Part shown: positions 9,501 to 18,889 of the stretch, piece after piece
How positions within the stretch are numbered: the first letter of the stretch is position 1
How the letters are laid out: the number at the start of each line of letters is the position of its first letter
NCBI RefSeq assembly: GCF_030506305.1
Contig: NZ_CP119421.1
Coordinates: 364,354 to 428,353, forward strand
Length of the DNA stretch: 64,000 nt
Reading direction: 5' to 3'
DNA from: Porifericola rhodea
GTDB lineage: Bacteria; Bacteroidota; Bacteroidia; Cytophagales; Cyclobacteriaceae
Notes under the pieces: model-generated
Seen by the model: the letters and a program-made list of their open reading frames with translations, nothing else
The model's database searches: none
What the model was told of the DNA's origin: nothing
Translations under genes and position numbers: made by a program

Positions 9501-10973
9501 TTAATCTTTTGTGAAAACACTAGCAATAATGCCAAAAAGAATAGAAATAATGAAAGAAGGAAGTAGCTCAGCCATATGCTGTAAGTAAATACCGTAAACA
9601 GGCAATTTCGGTAATACAAACTTAAAAAGAGGTACAGACAGAAAACCACTGAACATAGAAGCTATAGCGCCCTTGGCATTATAGCTCTTCCAAAATAAAG
9701 AAAGCACCATCATTGGACAAAAAGTAGCCGCGATACCCGACCAACCAAAAATAACAAACCAGAAGATTGTACGGTCCGGAGAAAGTAGTGCCACTACCAT
9801 TGCTAAAAGCAGGGCTAATAGCGAAATACCAAAAGTTAGTTGTCGGGAAAGAGAAGAAAGCTGATAATCTTTCAGTTCGGGATGAAAAACCTTTTGGTAA
9901 AAATCGCGCGTAATCGCACTAGATGCCAACACTAATAGAGAATCTATGGTAGACATAATCGCTGCTAGTATTGCAGCTACGTAGATAGCACTTACTATTG
10001 TAGGCATAAGTGACTCTACCATCAACACTAATACACTTTGTCCGCCGTTTCCTAATACTTCTGTTACTTCCCCTCCATCTACCAAATAGTAATGCCCAAG
10101 TATACCAATAGTTACGGCGGAGAAATTCATTAGCAAAGTCAAGCTCAATGCAACCCACTTACCAATATCCAGCTCTTTAGTACTTTTGACAGACATATAG
10201 CGTACAAACAGCTGAGGAGAACCCAGATAACCCAGTCCAATCATGACAAAGCCAATTATTCTACTAATGCTTATGACTCCCAGGCCTTCTTCTCCCCATA
10301 AACTTAGTAATTGAGGTTTCGTATTTTCTATATTGTGTAAAACCTGAAGCGGGTTATCATACCATAGGAAAAAGTAAATTGGCAGAAACACCAGCCCAAA
10401 GAGCATAATTACACCCTGAAAAACATCTGACCAGGCTACAGCTACAAACCCACCAAAGGATATATAGGCTACTACTATAATAAAGCCTAAAATGGCTCCA
10501 GCGAAATAATTCCACTCAAAGAAGCTCTCAAAAGCAGTTCCGGTTGCATCTATCTGTGCACTTATGTATATCATTACAAACACAGAAAGTGCTGTAGCGG
10601 CCATAGCCCTTAGTAAATGACTTTTGGGTTTAAAACGGCTTTCCAGATAGTCCGGAATAGTGATGCTCCTGTATTTGTCGGTAAGCTTTTTGAAGGGTTT
10701 GGCCATAAAAAACCAGGAGATGAACTCACCGCTGAGGGTACCTATAGCTACCCAGTAGGCATGAACACCAAAAACAGCTCCCATTCCACTTAGGCCTAAT
10801 AACACCCAGGCTGAAGACCCGGTAGCTCGCGATGAAAAAGCAACTACCCAAAAACCAAGCTGCTTCCCTCCTACATAATAATCCTGTATACCCTTAACCC
10901 TGCGTGCTGCCAGGTACCCAATACCAAACAGCACTGTAAAATATAAAAGCAGAATAAGATAGTGGGCCAGCAT
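9501..10973 (-). CDS. Sodium:solute symporter (SSS family, PutP-like)
   Basis: The 490-residue protein has about 13 hydrophobic segments and typical SSS motifs: the N-terminal YYVGGKQLGFWVVAFSSRATGSSAW (sodium site helix), the ITIPDYLESRFKP loop, and AAILAAIMSTIDSLLVLASSAITRDFY, the helix carrying the second sodium ligands. These match the PutP branch, which imports proline or related amino acids with sodium. The start lies five bases after the stop of the serine hydrolase gene, so the two are one operon; the hydrolase may release a product the symporter imports, which is inference. Substrate specificity cannot be fixed from sequence. Confidence 0.92.
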   Translation of the reverse strand: MLAHYLILLLYFTVLFGIGYLAARRVKGIQDYYVGGKQLGFWVVAFSSRATGSSAWVLLGLSGMGAVFGVHAYWVAIGTLSGEFISWFFMAKPFKKLTDKYRSITIPDYLESRFKPKSHLLRAMAATALSVFVMIYISAQIDATGTAFESFFEWNYFAGAILGFIIVVAYISFGGFVAVAWSDVFQGVIMLFGLVFLPIYFFLWYDNPLQVLHNIENTKPQLLSLWGEEGLGVISISRIIGFVMIGLGYLGSPQLFVRYMSVKSTKELDIGKWVALSLTLLMNFSAVTIGILGHYYLVDGGEVTEVLGNGGQSVLVLMVESLMPTIVSAIYVAAILAAIMSTIDSLLVLASSAITRDFYQKVFHPELKDYQLSSLSRQLTFGISLLALLLAMVVALLSPDRTIFWFVIFGWSGIAATFCPMMVLSLFWKSYNAKGAIASMFSGFLSVPLFKFVLPKLPVYGIYLQHMAELLPSFIISILFGIIASVFTKD

Positions 10974-10978
10974 TCTTC

Positions 10979-12490
10979 TTACTGGCTTAGGGTAGACAAG
11001 GCTCGCTCAGATGCTTTAAAAGCATTAATTTCTTCCTCTGTTTCCTTAGGATTTACCTGCATAGATTGCTTATAGTAGTAAGAAGCTCTTTCAAGATTTT
11101 CCAGTTCATGGTACACATCTCCTAAAGACTGATAGCTGAGCCAACTAGGGTTTACTTTTACATTTAGCTCAAATATAGCTTTAGCTTCTACTTTTTTTCC
11201 GTCTGCCAGTAGGTCTATCCCTAAAGCATGCAGCTCTTCTTCGGTATTTTCATAATCGTAGGGAAATGATTCCCGCAAATGATAAAAATGATCAATAGCA
11301 GCCTGAACACTCTGCTCCTGAATAATATCGTACAAGGCTGTTCGCATAGAGCGTTCCGGAACCTGGTAAGCCTGATTAGATAAGACCTTTCTAACTTCCT
11401 GTGTAATTTCATTCATACGAGCTGTACTAACGTTTCCCGTATTGCTCAAAATAATAACTACATGCTCATCCTCTACAAATCGAGCCATAAAAGAGCTGTA
11501 GCCGGTAATATGCCCACTATGGAACTCCATGGAAACTTCGCCCCCCCTGCTACCCGGCACCTTAGTAAGTCCTATACCATAGCCATAAGTATTGCTATAA
11601 GGTGTAATCCAGGTATCACTAGAGTCACTATAAGCTGTAGTCATTGTTTTTTTTCCTCTACGTGAAAGCAATTTATTGCTATGCAAAGCTCTATCCCAAA
11701 GGTAAAGGTCTTCTACTGTAGAGTACATATTACCCGCACCTTGTAAGTTGGCCATATACAGGGGCCTGGCATTTTCATAATTTTCTAGCTCACGTACATA
11801 GCCATAAGCTCGCTTGTTCAGAATTCTAAGTCTGCTATCAATGCCCGAATTACTCATTCCTGCCGGGCTCAATATTTTTTCCTGAAGCAGTCGTTCAAAA
11901 GAGACACCACTCACTTTCTCTAAAATAATACTGAGCAAAAAGTAGCCAGAATTATTATAACTGTACCTGCTACCGGGTTCAAACTCCAGGTCGCCGCTGC
12001 AAAAACGCCGGGCTAGCTCATCGCTGCTGTAATGGTTTACCAGAGAGTCTGACCACACATATGGAATACTGGTATAATTGGGTATACCCGAGCGGTGAGT
12101 GAGTAGATGATGAATACTTACTTTATTTCCTGTATCCTGACGATACTCCGGATAATAAGTAGAAATAGTGCTATCCAGATGTATCTTTCCTTCTTCTACC
12201 AGTTGCATTACCAACATAGCTGTAAACTGCTTGCTAATAGATGCAATATCAAAGCGGCTATCTACCTCATTAGGAATGTTCCATTCCCGATTAGCCAAGC
12301 CAAAAGCATTTTTGTATAAGACATTTCCTTTTTCAGCGACCAAAACACTACCCTGAAAACCATCATACTCATGGTACTTGCTAAAAATATTATCTATAGC
12401 TTCTTTTTTATTAACAGTTTGAGACTGGGCGGCATGACCAAAACAGTTTATTAAAAGTATAAAGGCAAGTATGTAGGCAGGCTTATTCAT
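10979..12490 (-). CDS. Class C beta-lactamase-like serine hydrolase with C-terminal TPR-like part
   Basis: From ATG 12488-12490 the protein has 503 residues with a signal peptide (MNKPAYILAFILLINCFGHA AQSQ). The serine hydrolase core has SISK as the SxxK nucleophile motif, YNN as the Tyr-x-Asn motif and HSG in place of KTG. This fits the esterase/D-aminopeptidase/penicillin-binding branch (Pfam Beta-lactamase) rather than a true resistance enzyme. The last ~130 residues are helical with a TPR-like repeat (SYQSLGDVYHELENLERASYYYKQSM). An earlier in-frame ATG at 12520 would put ten polar residues before the signal peptide. It is the first gene of an operon with the SSS symporter; a -7-like box lies at 12537-12544 on this strand. 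Probably periplasmic. Confidence 0.88.
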   Translation of the reverse strand: MNKPAYILAFILLINCFGHAAQSQTVNKKEAIDNIFSKYHEYDGFQGSVLVAEKGNVLYKNAFGLANREWNIPNEVDSRFDIASISKQFTAMLVMQLVEEGKIHLDSTISTYYPEYRQDTGNKVSIHHLLTHRSGIPNYTSIPYVWSDSLVNHYSSDELARRFCSGDLEFEPGSRYSYNNSGYFLLSIILEKVSGVSFERLLQEKILSPAGMSNSGIDSRLRILNKRAYGYVRELENYENARPLYMANLQGAGNMYSTVEDLYLWDRALHSNKLLSRRGKKTMTTAYSDSSDTWITPYSNTYGYGIGLTKVPGSRGGEVSMEFHSGHITGYSSFMARFVEDEHVVIILSNTGNVSTARMNEITQEVRKVLSNQAYQVPERSMRTALYDIIQEQSVQAAIDHFYHLRESFPYDYENTEEELHALGIDLLADGKKVEAKAIFELNVKVNPSWLSYQSLGDVYHELENLERASYYYKQSMQVNPKETEEEINAFKASERALSTLSQ

Positions 12491-12536
12491 AAAGTTTTTC
12501 GTCGTTTCTGTATTCTTCAATTCGTAAAGTTAACAA

Positions 12537-12544
12537 CAAATATA
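12537..12544 (-). promoter_or_regulatory. -7 box (TATATTTG) for the serine hydrolase-symporter operon
   Basis: The minus strand carries TATATTTG 46 bases before the preferred start at 12490. It matches TAnnTTTG; a TTG at the -33 distance is not clear. Confidence 0.45.
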
Positions 12545-12767
12545 GAATAGATAGGTTGAAAAACCGGCTTTATACTTTAGTCTCCCCTACCCGTAGCCTA
12601 CGGGTACGAATTAAGTAGCAAATACTTGATTAATAGTACATTGGAAACAAAATGAATTTTATTTCATGATTATATGTGCTATATTTTTAATTGACTATTC
12701 TTGCTGGTATCAAGATTGTACTGGTCAGAATACATTATCCAAATCAAACCAGTGTAATTTGTCCGAA

Positions 12768-13967
12768 ATGAAAAAGCAGACCGTCAGATTATGCTTATTG
12801 TTGTTCTTTTGCTTTAGTTCCTCCCTGTTTAGCTCCGCTTTGGCAAAAGGTCCGATAGCATCTATCCCGTTCGAGCTTCATGCCGAGCATATATTTATCA
12901 AACTTTACATCAACAATCACCCTTCACCGCTTGACTTTATTTTTGACACCGGTGCCGCTTCTACCGTTGTAAGTGAACATAAAGCCAAACGTATGAAACT
13001 TCCTAGCGATGGGTTTACCTCTGTTCGTACAGCAAAAGGCCCATCACTGGCATATTATTCCAAAAGAGGAACGATAAAAGTAGGTGATATAAATGTTCAG
13101 AATGTACGTATCTCACATTTGTCTTTAAGCCACCTAGATAGAGTACTGGAACGTAATGTTGATGGTATTATTGGACATGACTTACTCAATAGATATGTTA
13201 TACTGGTAAATTACGATAAGTTTGCACTGGACTTTTACGATCCTCAAAATTTTCAACCCGCACGTAATTTTACAGCCCACAAGGTTGAGCTGATTGCTGG
13301 CAGACCATATATTAACGCAGCATTGACTTTGGAGAATGGAGAAACATTGGAAGGAAGACTTCAAATTGATAATGGTTCGGGCTCTTCTATTACAGTATAT
13401 TCCCCTTTTGTAGATAAGTACAAACTGTCATCTAAAGTAGGACGAACAGAGCTGGTCTATACGATGAATTTTACTGGTATGATAGACAAAAACTATGCAG
13501 GCAGATTGCCTGGCTTTGATGTGGGCAATTACAGACTGACCAATGTCCCCATCCGCTTAAATCGTTCTAAATACCATAAACGTGCTTTTATAGATGGTGT
13601 AGGACATATTGGAAATGGCTTGCTCAAGCGTTTCAATATTGCATTTGACTACCGAAACGGAATCACCTATTGGTACCCCAACCAGTCATTTGTGGAGGAG
13701 TTTAGAGAAGCTTATTCCGGCCTGGTAGTTAAGACCGATCAACAGGAGGAGAAAATATTCGTAAAAAGAGTGTTTGACAACTCACCTGCTGCGCTAGCTG
13801 GCCTTGTGGAAAATGATGAAATAGTGATGATTGACAATATAAAGACAGAAGGCCGTACCTCCTACGAAGTAAACGACCTTCTAAATCAAGCGGCTAGCAA
13901 TATTGAAATTGTGATAAAAAGAGATAATCAACTGAAAAGGTTGAGGCTTAACCCCCGAACATTGTAA
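12768..13967 (+). CDS. Retropepsin-like aspartic protease with PDZ domain
   Basis: From ATG 12768 the protein has 399 residues and a signal peptide (LCLLLFFCFSSSLFSSALA). An upstream in-frame ATG at 12666 adds 34 residues without family likeness. The first retropepsin-like half carries FIFDTGAAST and IDGIIGHDLL. The second half carries LQIDNGSGSS at the place of the second DTG, so one catalytic Asp site is DNG rather than DTG. A C-terminal PDZ domain follows (NSPAALAGLVENDEIVMIDN). Bacteroidota have many such clan AA proteins, predicted to act in the periplasm or at the surface. It is a single gene, convergent with the transglutaminase-like gene (five bases between stops). Confidence 0.85.
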   Translation: MKKQTVRLCLLLFFCFSSSLFSSALAKGPIASIPFELHAEHIFIKLYINNHPSPLDFIFDTGAASTVVSEHKAKRMKLPSDGFTSVRTAKGPSLAYYSKRGTIKVGDINVQNVRISHLSLSHLDRVLERNVDGIIGHDLLNRYVILVNYDKFALDFYDPQNFQPARNFTAHKVELIAGRPYINAALTLENGETLEGRLQIDNGSGSSITVYSPFVDKYKLSSKVGRTELVYTMNFTGMIDKNYAGRLPGFDVGNYRLTNVPIRLNRSKYHKRAFIDGVGHIGNGLLKRFNIAFDYRNGITYWYPNQSFVEEFREAYSGLVVKTDQQEEKIFVKRVFDNSPAALAGLVENDEIVMIDNIKTEGRTSYEVNDLLNQAASNIEIVIKRDNQLKRLRLNPRTL

Positions 13968-13972
13968 AAAGA

Positions 13973-15016
13973 TTAGCCATTAAGCACAGCACGCATAGAT
14001 TTTAAATTAGACTCGCTGTGCTTAATATTCTTTTTAAGAAAATCTTTTTCTACCTCAGCACTTCTGTCTTTCACTTTCTGCAGAACTACATCTGCTTTAT
14101 GCAAATACCCAAGGGCTTCTTCCTGTGCCCCTATTGCCTGCTCTATAGCTTCTCTGGACTTGAGTTCACGAGCAATTTTGCTCATAATGCTATGTGCATA
14201 ATCCATATACGCTCTCGCCATTTCTACATGGTTATCAGGGTTAAAGGCATACGCTTCAGTCGCCATCTTTAGAGTACGCTCAGCTCCTTCCAGTTGATAA
14301 ATTGTTTCTATATGTCTGGCATAGTCCGCGCACTTAGATTTTGCTGATAATTCTCGAGAAATTGCCTCTTCTCCTTTGGCAAATGCCTTCATACTCACAG
14401 GACAGTCTAACAGCTGCCACATAGGGTGTAAGGGCATATGGTCTTTTACAAACTCTTCCGGAGCGGACAGAAAGTATTTCTCGTTGAAGCTGGCTACATA
14501 TTGCATTTTGTCGTTTAGCCCACCAGCTCCCCAGGTGGCATCCAGAAGGTACCATTTGCCCTCTATTTTAACAGCATTCCAGGCATGATCAGCAGTACTA
14601 AAATCGGTGCGGTTTCTGTTTGCAAAGCCCTTGCTATAGCCTGGAACCAGGTGGCTGGTAATACCCACCTCATTACATAGGGCCGTAAAAAGGTCAGCAT
14701 ATCCCTGGCATACGGCTTTTCTGTTTTTTAATACATCTTCTGGGGTAATATTCAGTGAGCTACCTGGCCGGTATCTACGAAAAAGCTCTACGTCATAAGC
14801 TATGTTTTCTGACATCCATACGTAGAAGCTTCTTACTTTCTCGAAATCATTTTTTGCAGGTTTCACCAGGTAGGCTGCCAGTTTTTCTACATTTGTAGCG
14901 TACTTTGTGGGCGTTTCTCTGGCGTGGCTGTCTATTCGACTAAATTCGGTAGGAGGCTTAGCTATGCTCAGATGGCACAGCAGCAATAAAATACTGAAGA
15001 ACGTTAACTTTTTCAT
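13973..15016 (-). CDS. Secreted transglutaminase-like (papain-fold) protein
   Basis: From ATG 15014-15016 the protein has 347 residues with a signal peptide (MKKLTFFSILLLLCHLSIA). The transglutaminase-like core has the catalytic triad in order: Cys in KAVCQGYADLFTALCNEVGI, His in DHAWNAVKIEGKWYLLD, and the Asp of LLDATWG. It is followed by a helical region with TPR-like character (about 230-345). Proteins of this class act as proteases or peptide ligases outside the cytoplasm; the substrate is unknown. A -7-like box lies at 15094-15101 on the same strand. Single gene. Confidence 0.88.
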   Translation of the reverse strand: MKKLTFFSILLLLCHLSIAKPPTEFSRIDSHARETPTKYATNVEKLAAYLVKPAKNDFEKVRSFYVWMSENIAYDVELFRRYRPGSSLNITPEDVLKNRKAVCQGYADLFTALCNEVGITSHLVPGYSKGFANRNRTDFSTADHAWNAVKIEGKWYLLDATWGAGGLNDKMQYVASFNEKYFLSAPEEFVKDHMPLHPMWQLLDCPVSMKAFAKGEEAISRELSAKSKCADYARHIETIYQLEGAERTLKMATEAYAFNPDNHVEMARAYMDYAHSIMSKIARELKSREAIEQAIGAQEEALGYLHKADVVLQKVKDRSAEVEKDFLKKNIKHSESNLKSMRAVLNG

Positions 15017-15093
15017 AACACCTTGTTTATTCAAAGGTCATGGATTCAGAATAACTTTCTGATCCACAACCTATTTTTTCCTTACACAGGTTT

Positions 15094-15101
15094 CAAAGCT
15101 A
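15094..15101 (-). promoter_or_regulatory. -7 box (TAGCTTTG) for the transglutaminase-like gene
   Basis: TAGCTTTG on the minus strand fits TAnnTTTG and lies 77 bases before the start at 15016, between this gene and ettA. Confidence 0.4.
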
Positions 15102-15127
15102 ACGTTCTTTGAGGCTAATTAATTTCC

Positions 15128-16807
15128 TCAGGCTATCTTCTTGTATTTGATACGTTTAGGTTCAGTATCGCCCAGACGTTTCTTACGGTTTTCTTCATAG
15201 TCGCTAAAGTTGCCTTCAAACCAGTATACCTGAGAGTCACCTTCAAATGCAAGTATGTGAGTAGCCACTCTATCCAGGAACCAACGGTCGTGAGAAATAA
15301 TAACCGCACAGCCCGCGAAACTTTCCAGAGCCTCTTCCAGTGCACGCAGGGTATTCACATCCAGATCGTTGGTAGGTTCATCCAACAGCAAAAGGTTTGC
15401 ACCTTTCTTTAACATCATAGCCAGATGCACACGGTTACGCTCACCTCCGGAAAGTTTGCCTACTTTCTTTTCCTGATCTGCTCCGCTAAAGTTAAATTTA
15501 CTCACATATGCGCGCGAGTTAACCTGCTTTCCTCCTAATTCTATCAGTTCATTACCTCCGGATATTGTTTCCCACACACTCTTATCCGGGTTAAGAGCAT
15601 CATGTTCCTGGTCTACATAGGCTAACTCTACGGTAGAGCCCAAATCTATATTACCATGATCTGGCTGTTCTTTTCCTGTAATCAGATTGAACAATGTGGT
15701 TTTACCTGCACCATTCGGACCGATTACTCCTACTATACCAGCCTGCGGTAAATTGAAAGTCAGGTCTTCGTAAAGCAGCTTATCGCCATAAGCTTTGGAA
15801 ACATGCACAGCTTCCAGCACTTTATTTCCCAAACGAGGTCCGGGAGGAATAAACAGCTCTAGTTTGGATTCTTTTTCTTTAGCCTCTTCGCCCAGTAGCT
15901 TATCGTAGGCACTCAGACGAGCTTTAGCTTTAGCCTGCCTGCCTTTGGGTGTCATGCGTATCCAATCCAGTTCTCTTTGTAAAGTCTTTTGTCTCTTCGA
16001 CTCTGACTTTTCTTCTTCTGACAGGCGATTTTGTTTTTGCTCAAGCCAACTGGAGTAGTTGCCCTTCCATGGAATACCTTCTCCCCTGTCCAGTTCCAGA
16101 ATCCATCCGGCTACATTGTCCAGAAAGTAGCGGTCGTGAGTCACAGCGATAACAGTACCTTTATACTGCTGCAGGTGCTGCTCCAGCCAAAGTACAGATT
16201 CAGCATCCAGGTGGTTAGTAGGCTCGTCCAGCAGCAGCACATCAGGCTCCTGTAGCAGCAAACGACAAAGAGCTACTCTTCTCTTTTCCCCTCCGGAAAG
16301 CGTAGCCACTTTAGCATCTGAAGGAGGGGTGCGTAGCGCATCCATAGCGCGCTCCAGCCTTGTATCCAGTTCCCAGGCGTTTACCCGATCCAGCTCTTCC
16401 TGAATTTTGCCCTGCTTATCAATTAGCTTCTCCATTGCATCCGGGTCTTCCATTACTGCCGGATCAGCGAAAGCTTCGTTTACTTTTTCAAATTCTTTAA
16501 GGAGGTCAACCACTTCCTGCACCCCTTCTTCTACTACTTCTCTCACGGTTTTTTCCTGATCTAATTGAGGCTCCTGCTCCAGCATTCCTACTGAGTAACC
16601 CGACGAAAAAGCTACTTCTCCCTGATAGTTTTTTTCTGTACCGGCAATAATTCGTAGTAATGTTGACTTTCCTGCACCATTTAATCCGATAACTCCTATT
16701 TTTGCGCCATAGAAAAAAGATAGATATATATTTTTTAATACCTGTTTTTGGGGAGGATAAATTTTGCTTACCCCCGACATTGAAAAAATAATTTTCTCAT
16801 TACTCAT
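15128..16807 (-). CDS. ettA: Energy-dependent translational throttle protein EttA (ABC-F)
   Basis: The 559-residue soluble protein has two ABC ATPase domains and no membrane segments. Walker A motifs are GLNGAGKST and GPNGAGKTT, signatures are LSGGEKRRVAL and LSGGERNRVHL, and Walker B motifs are LLLDEPTNHLD and LLLDEPTNDLD. The arm region between the motifs of the first domain and the interdomain linker rich in Lys/Arg fit EttA (559 residues is close to the 555 of E. coli EttA). By family knowledge it binds the ribosomal E site and gates the first peptide bond according to the ATP/ADP ratio. It is divergent from the DUF349 gene. Confidence 0.95.
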   Translation of the reverse strand: MSNEKIIFSMSGVSKIYPPQKQVLKNIYLSFFYGAKIGVIGLNGAGKSTLLRIIAGTEKNYQGEVAFSSGYSVGMLEQEPQLDQEKTVREVVEEGVQEVVDLLKEFEKVNEAFADPAVMEDPDAMEKLIDKQGKIQEELDRVNAWELDTRLERAMDALRTPPSDAKVATLSGGEKRRVALCRLLLQEPDVLLLDEPTNHLDAESVLWLEQHLQQYKGTVIAVTHDRYFLDNVAGWILELDRGEGIPWKGNYSSWLEQKQNRLSEEEKSESKRQKTLQRELDWIRMTPKGRQAKAKARLSAYDKLLGEEAKEKESKLELFIPPGPRLGNKVLEAVHVSKAYGDKLLYEDLTFNLPQAGIVGVIGPNGAGKTTLFNLITGKEQPDHGNIDLGSTVELAYVDQEHDALNPDKSVWETISGGNELIELGGKQVNSRAYVSKFNFSGADQEKKVGKLSGGERNRVHLAMMLKKGANLLLLDEPTNDLDVNTLRALEEALESFAGCAVIISHDRWFLDRVATHILAFEGDSQVYWFEGNFSDYEENRKKRLGDTEPKRIKYKKIA

Positions 16808-16914
16808 GATAATAGCTTTTTATAAGTATTCTCTGCAAAAAATTTAAGTTGAATTAAAAAATTTCCTGCAAACGATAAATAGTAAAGAATAACAAATTAA
16901 TTATAAATTCAACA

Positions 16915-16922
16915 TATTTTTG
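16915..16922 (+). promoter_or_regulatory. -7 box (TATTTTTG) for the DUF349 gene
   Basis: TATTTTTG matches the TAnnTTTG consensus and lies about 100 bases before the GTG start, giving a fairly long leader. No strong -33 TTG is seen. Confidence 0.5.
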
Positions 16923-17022
16923 CGCGTCGCACAAAATTTAATTATCATCGTATAGGGTAAAATATGCATTAAAAAAGCGCCTTTTTATCGCTAATAATCA
17001 ATCTTAAACTAACATTAGAAAA

Positions 17023-18423
17023 GTGGAGTCAAAGAATCCCTACGGTTTTATCAAAGAGGGTAAAATCTATCGTAATGCTTTTCTTGAATATCCCGAACGT
17101 GAGATCGGAGAGGTCCGAGAAAGTGAAGAATCGACCATCAAGTATTTTGAAGACCGCTTTGCTATGGCGGAAAACAAAGTGTACAACCTCAGCAAGGCAG
17201 TAGAAGAGTCCGATAACAAAGGATCGTACCTGATGAAGTTAGTGCATATGCGAGAGCAGCTCGCTAATTTTGATGCCCTCGGTGACTATATCGTGTTATA
17301 CGATAAGCTTGACGAACTGGAAGAGATGCTACGCGAGATTATCTCTAAAAACCGCGTAAAAAATCTGGAGATTAAAAGAGCACTCATAGTAGAAGCAGAA
17401 GCTTTTGAACATAGCACCGACTGGCAGGAGGCTACCGATCAGCTTAAGGAAATTAAAAACAAATGGATTCGTACCGGTGCTGTTGAAAAAGAGTATGAAG
17501 AAGAGATAGAAGGCCGCTTTACCGAAGTTTTAGATAATTTCTTCCAGCGAAGAAACCAGTTCTTCGAAGATCGCAAGAAAATGGTTGGCGAGCGCATACA
17601 AAAGTACTACGATATCATTTATGAGCTAAGAGGCTTATTACGCAGCGATGACAGACAGGCAGCAAAAGAAAGAGTAAAACAGTTACAATCAGACTGGCGT
17701 GATATCGGTAAAATTCCCCCCAAATTATACGGCAAGCTATTTAAAGACTTCAGATACTTAACCGGCAAAGTATTTAAACCACAGAATCGCTATGGTTCTG
17801 GAGGAGGCTATCGTTCTCCTCAGGGCGGAGGCGGATATCGATCTTCTTCACCACGCCCCTCAGGTGGTGGAGGCTACCGCCCTTCAGGAGGCACTGGTAG
17901 TAGTTACCCTCCACGCAGAAGGCCAGACAATCGTTTTGAGCCTGAGTACAATATCACAGAAATGCTTGAGCGCAAAAAAGAGTTACTCTCTCAGGCTACT
18001 CAACTTGCCGAACGCGAAGGTGAAGATGTAGTAGAAGATGTAAAAAGGCTAAGATTTCTGTGGAAAAGAACAGGAAGACTCCCTCGTGATGTAGGGGGCA
18101 GTATCTCTTCTGACTTTACCAGAGCCTGTGATATGGCCAGCGAAAAGAGCTTTCTCAACCGCCTGGTACGCTCTAAAAACCCTGATTATGATAACATAGA
18201 TTCTCAGGAAAAAATAAACCTTAAAATTAATCTTTTAAGCAACCTAATCGTAAGAGACGAAAAAGAACTGGATGTATATAAAGAAAACGTTGAAAAGTTC
18301 TCTTCTAATACTTACAATGTAGACCGTGAGGTAAGCATTAAGCTGAAGGCACAACAAAGAAAAGTAGAGGTAAAGAAGGCGTTGATGGAGGAGCTGATTA
18401 ACGGCCTTAGAGCCCAGAAATAA
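17023..18423 (+). CDS. DUF349-domain protein with a glycine-rich insert
   Basis: The 466-residue protein starts at a GTG; an in-frame TAA at 17005-17007 rules out an earlier start. It is highly charged and helical, with DUF349-like helical repeats (for example KERVKQLQSDWRDIGKIPPKLYGKLFKDFR, shared motif 'W..iG..p'). Between about residues 254 and 305 lies a low-complexity stretch of Gly, Tyr, Arg, Ser and Pro (GGGGYRPSGG) that separates two helical halves. DUF349 proteins are widespread in Bacteroidota and poorly characterised; no enzymatic motif is visible. The insert looks like an intrinsically disordered RNA- or protein-binding linker, which is inference. Confidence 0.85.
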   Translation: MESKNPYGFIKEGKIYRNAFLEYPEREIGEVRESEESTIKYFEDRFAMAENKVYNLSKAVEESDNKGSYLMKLVHMREQLANFDALGDYIVLYDKLDELEEMLREIISKNRVKNLEIKRALIVEAEAFEHSTDWQEATDQLKEIKNKWIRTGAVEKEYEEEIEGRFTEVLDNFFQRRNQFFEDRKKMVGERIQKYYDIIYELRGLLRSDDRQAAKERVKQLQSDWRDIGKIPPKLYGKLFKDFRYLTGKVFKPQNRYGSGGGYRSPQGGGGYRSSSPRPSGGGGYRPSGGTGSSYPPRRRPDNRFEPEYNITEMLERKKELLSQATQLAEREGEDVVEDVKRLRFLWKRTGRLPRDVGGSISSDFTRACDMASEKSFLNRLVRSKNPDYDNIDSQEKINLKINLLSNLIVRDEKELDVYKENVEKFSSNTYNVDREVSIKLKAQQRKVEVKKALMEELINGLRAQK

Positions 18424-18627
18424 TCAAATAGAAATTTGTTGTTTTGAACTTTTTTTTATTGCATGTTATTAATCTCGTAATTACAGACGGAGAGGTAACA
18501 TATTATTTTTACTGCTGGTAAGAAATTTGTTATCCTAAGAATGTTTTTTAAGATTTTACTTGCAATAATACTTTATTACATTATATAATTTGAATCAAAT
18601 TAATTAGAAAAGAAAAAGATTAGGATC

Positions 18628-18849
18628 ATGTACTGGACATTAGAATTAGCTTCTTATCTTGAGGATGCTCCCTGGCCTGCAACCAAGGATGAACTCATAG
18701 ACTTCTCAATCCGTTCAGGAGCTCCTTTAGAGGTAGTGGAGAATTTACAGGAATTGGAAGACGATGGTCAGCCTTATGAAAATATCGAAGAGATATGGCC
18801 TGACTACCCTACTAAAGAAGATTTCTTCTTTAACGAGGACGAATACTAA
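18628..18849 (+). CDS. DUF2795-family small acidic protein
   Basis: The 73-residue protein (MYWTLELASYLEDAPWPATKDELIDFSIRSGAP... split by conserved Leu/Val pairs) matches the DUF2795 pattern, in which a winged-helix-like fold follows 'W P a t K d E L i d f A'. It ends in an acidic aromatic tail (EDFFFNEDEY). It is monocistronic, with 200 AT-rich bases upstream, and is followed by convergent ispD. Homologues are highly conserved in Bacteroidota but have no known function. Confidence 0.85.
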   Translation: MYWTLELASYLEDAPWPATKDELIDFSIRSGAPLEVVENLQELEDDGQPYENIEEIWPDYPTKEDFFFNEDEY

Positions 18850-18889
18850 ACCACGATTTAAGAGCCAAAAATTTGCGTATTAATAGCGC

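Noticed and set aside
9368-9649. Hydrophobic 93-residue frame overlapping the end of the symporter gene
   Set aside because: It overlaps the symporter's C-terminal helices in another frame on the same strand; the hydrophobicity comes from the T-rich sequence.
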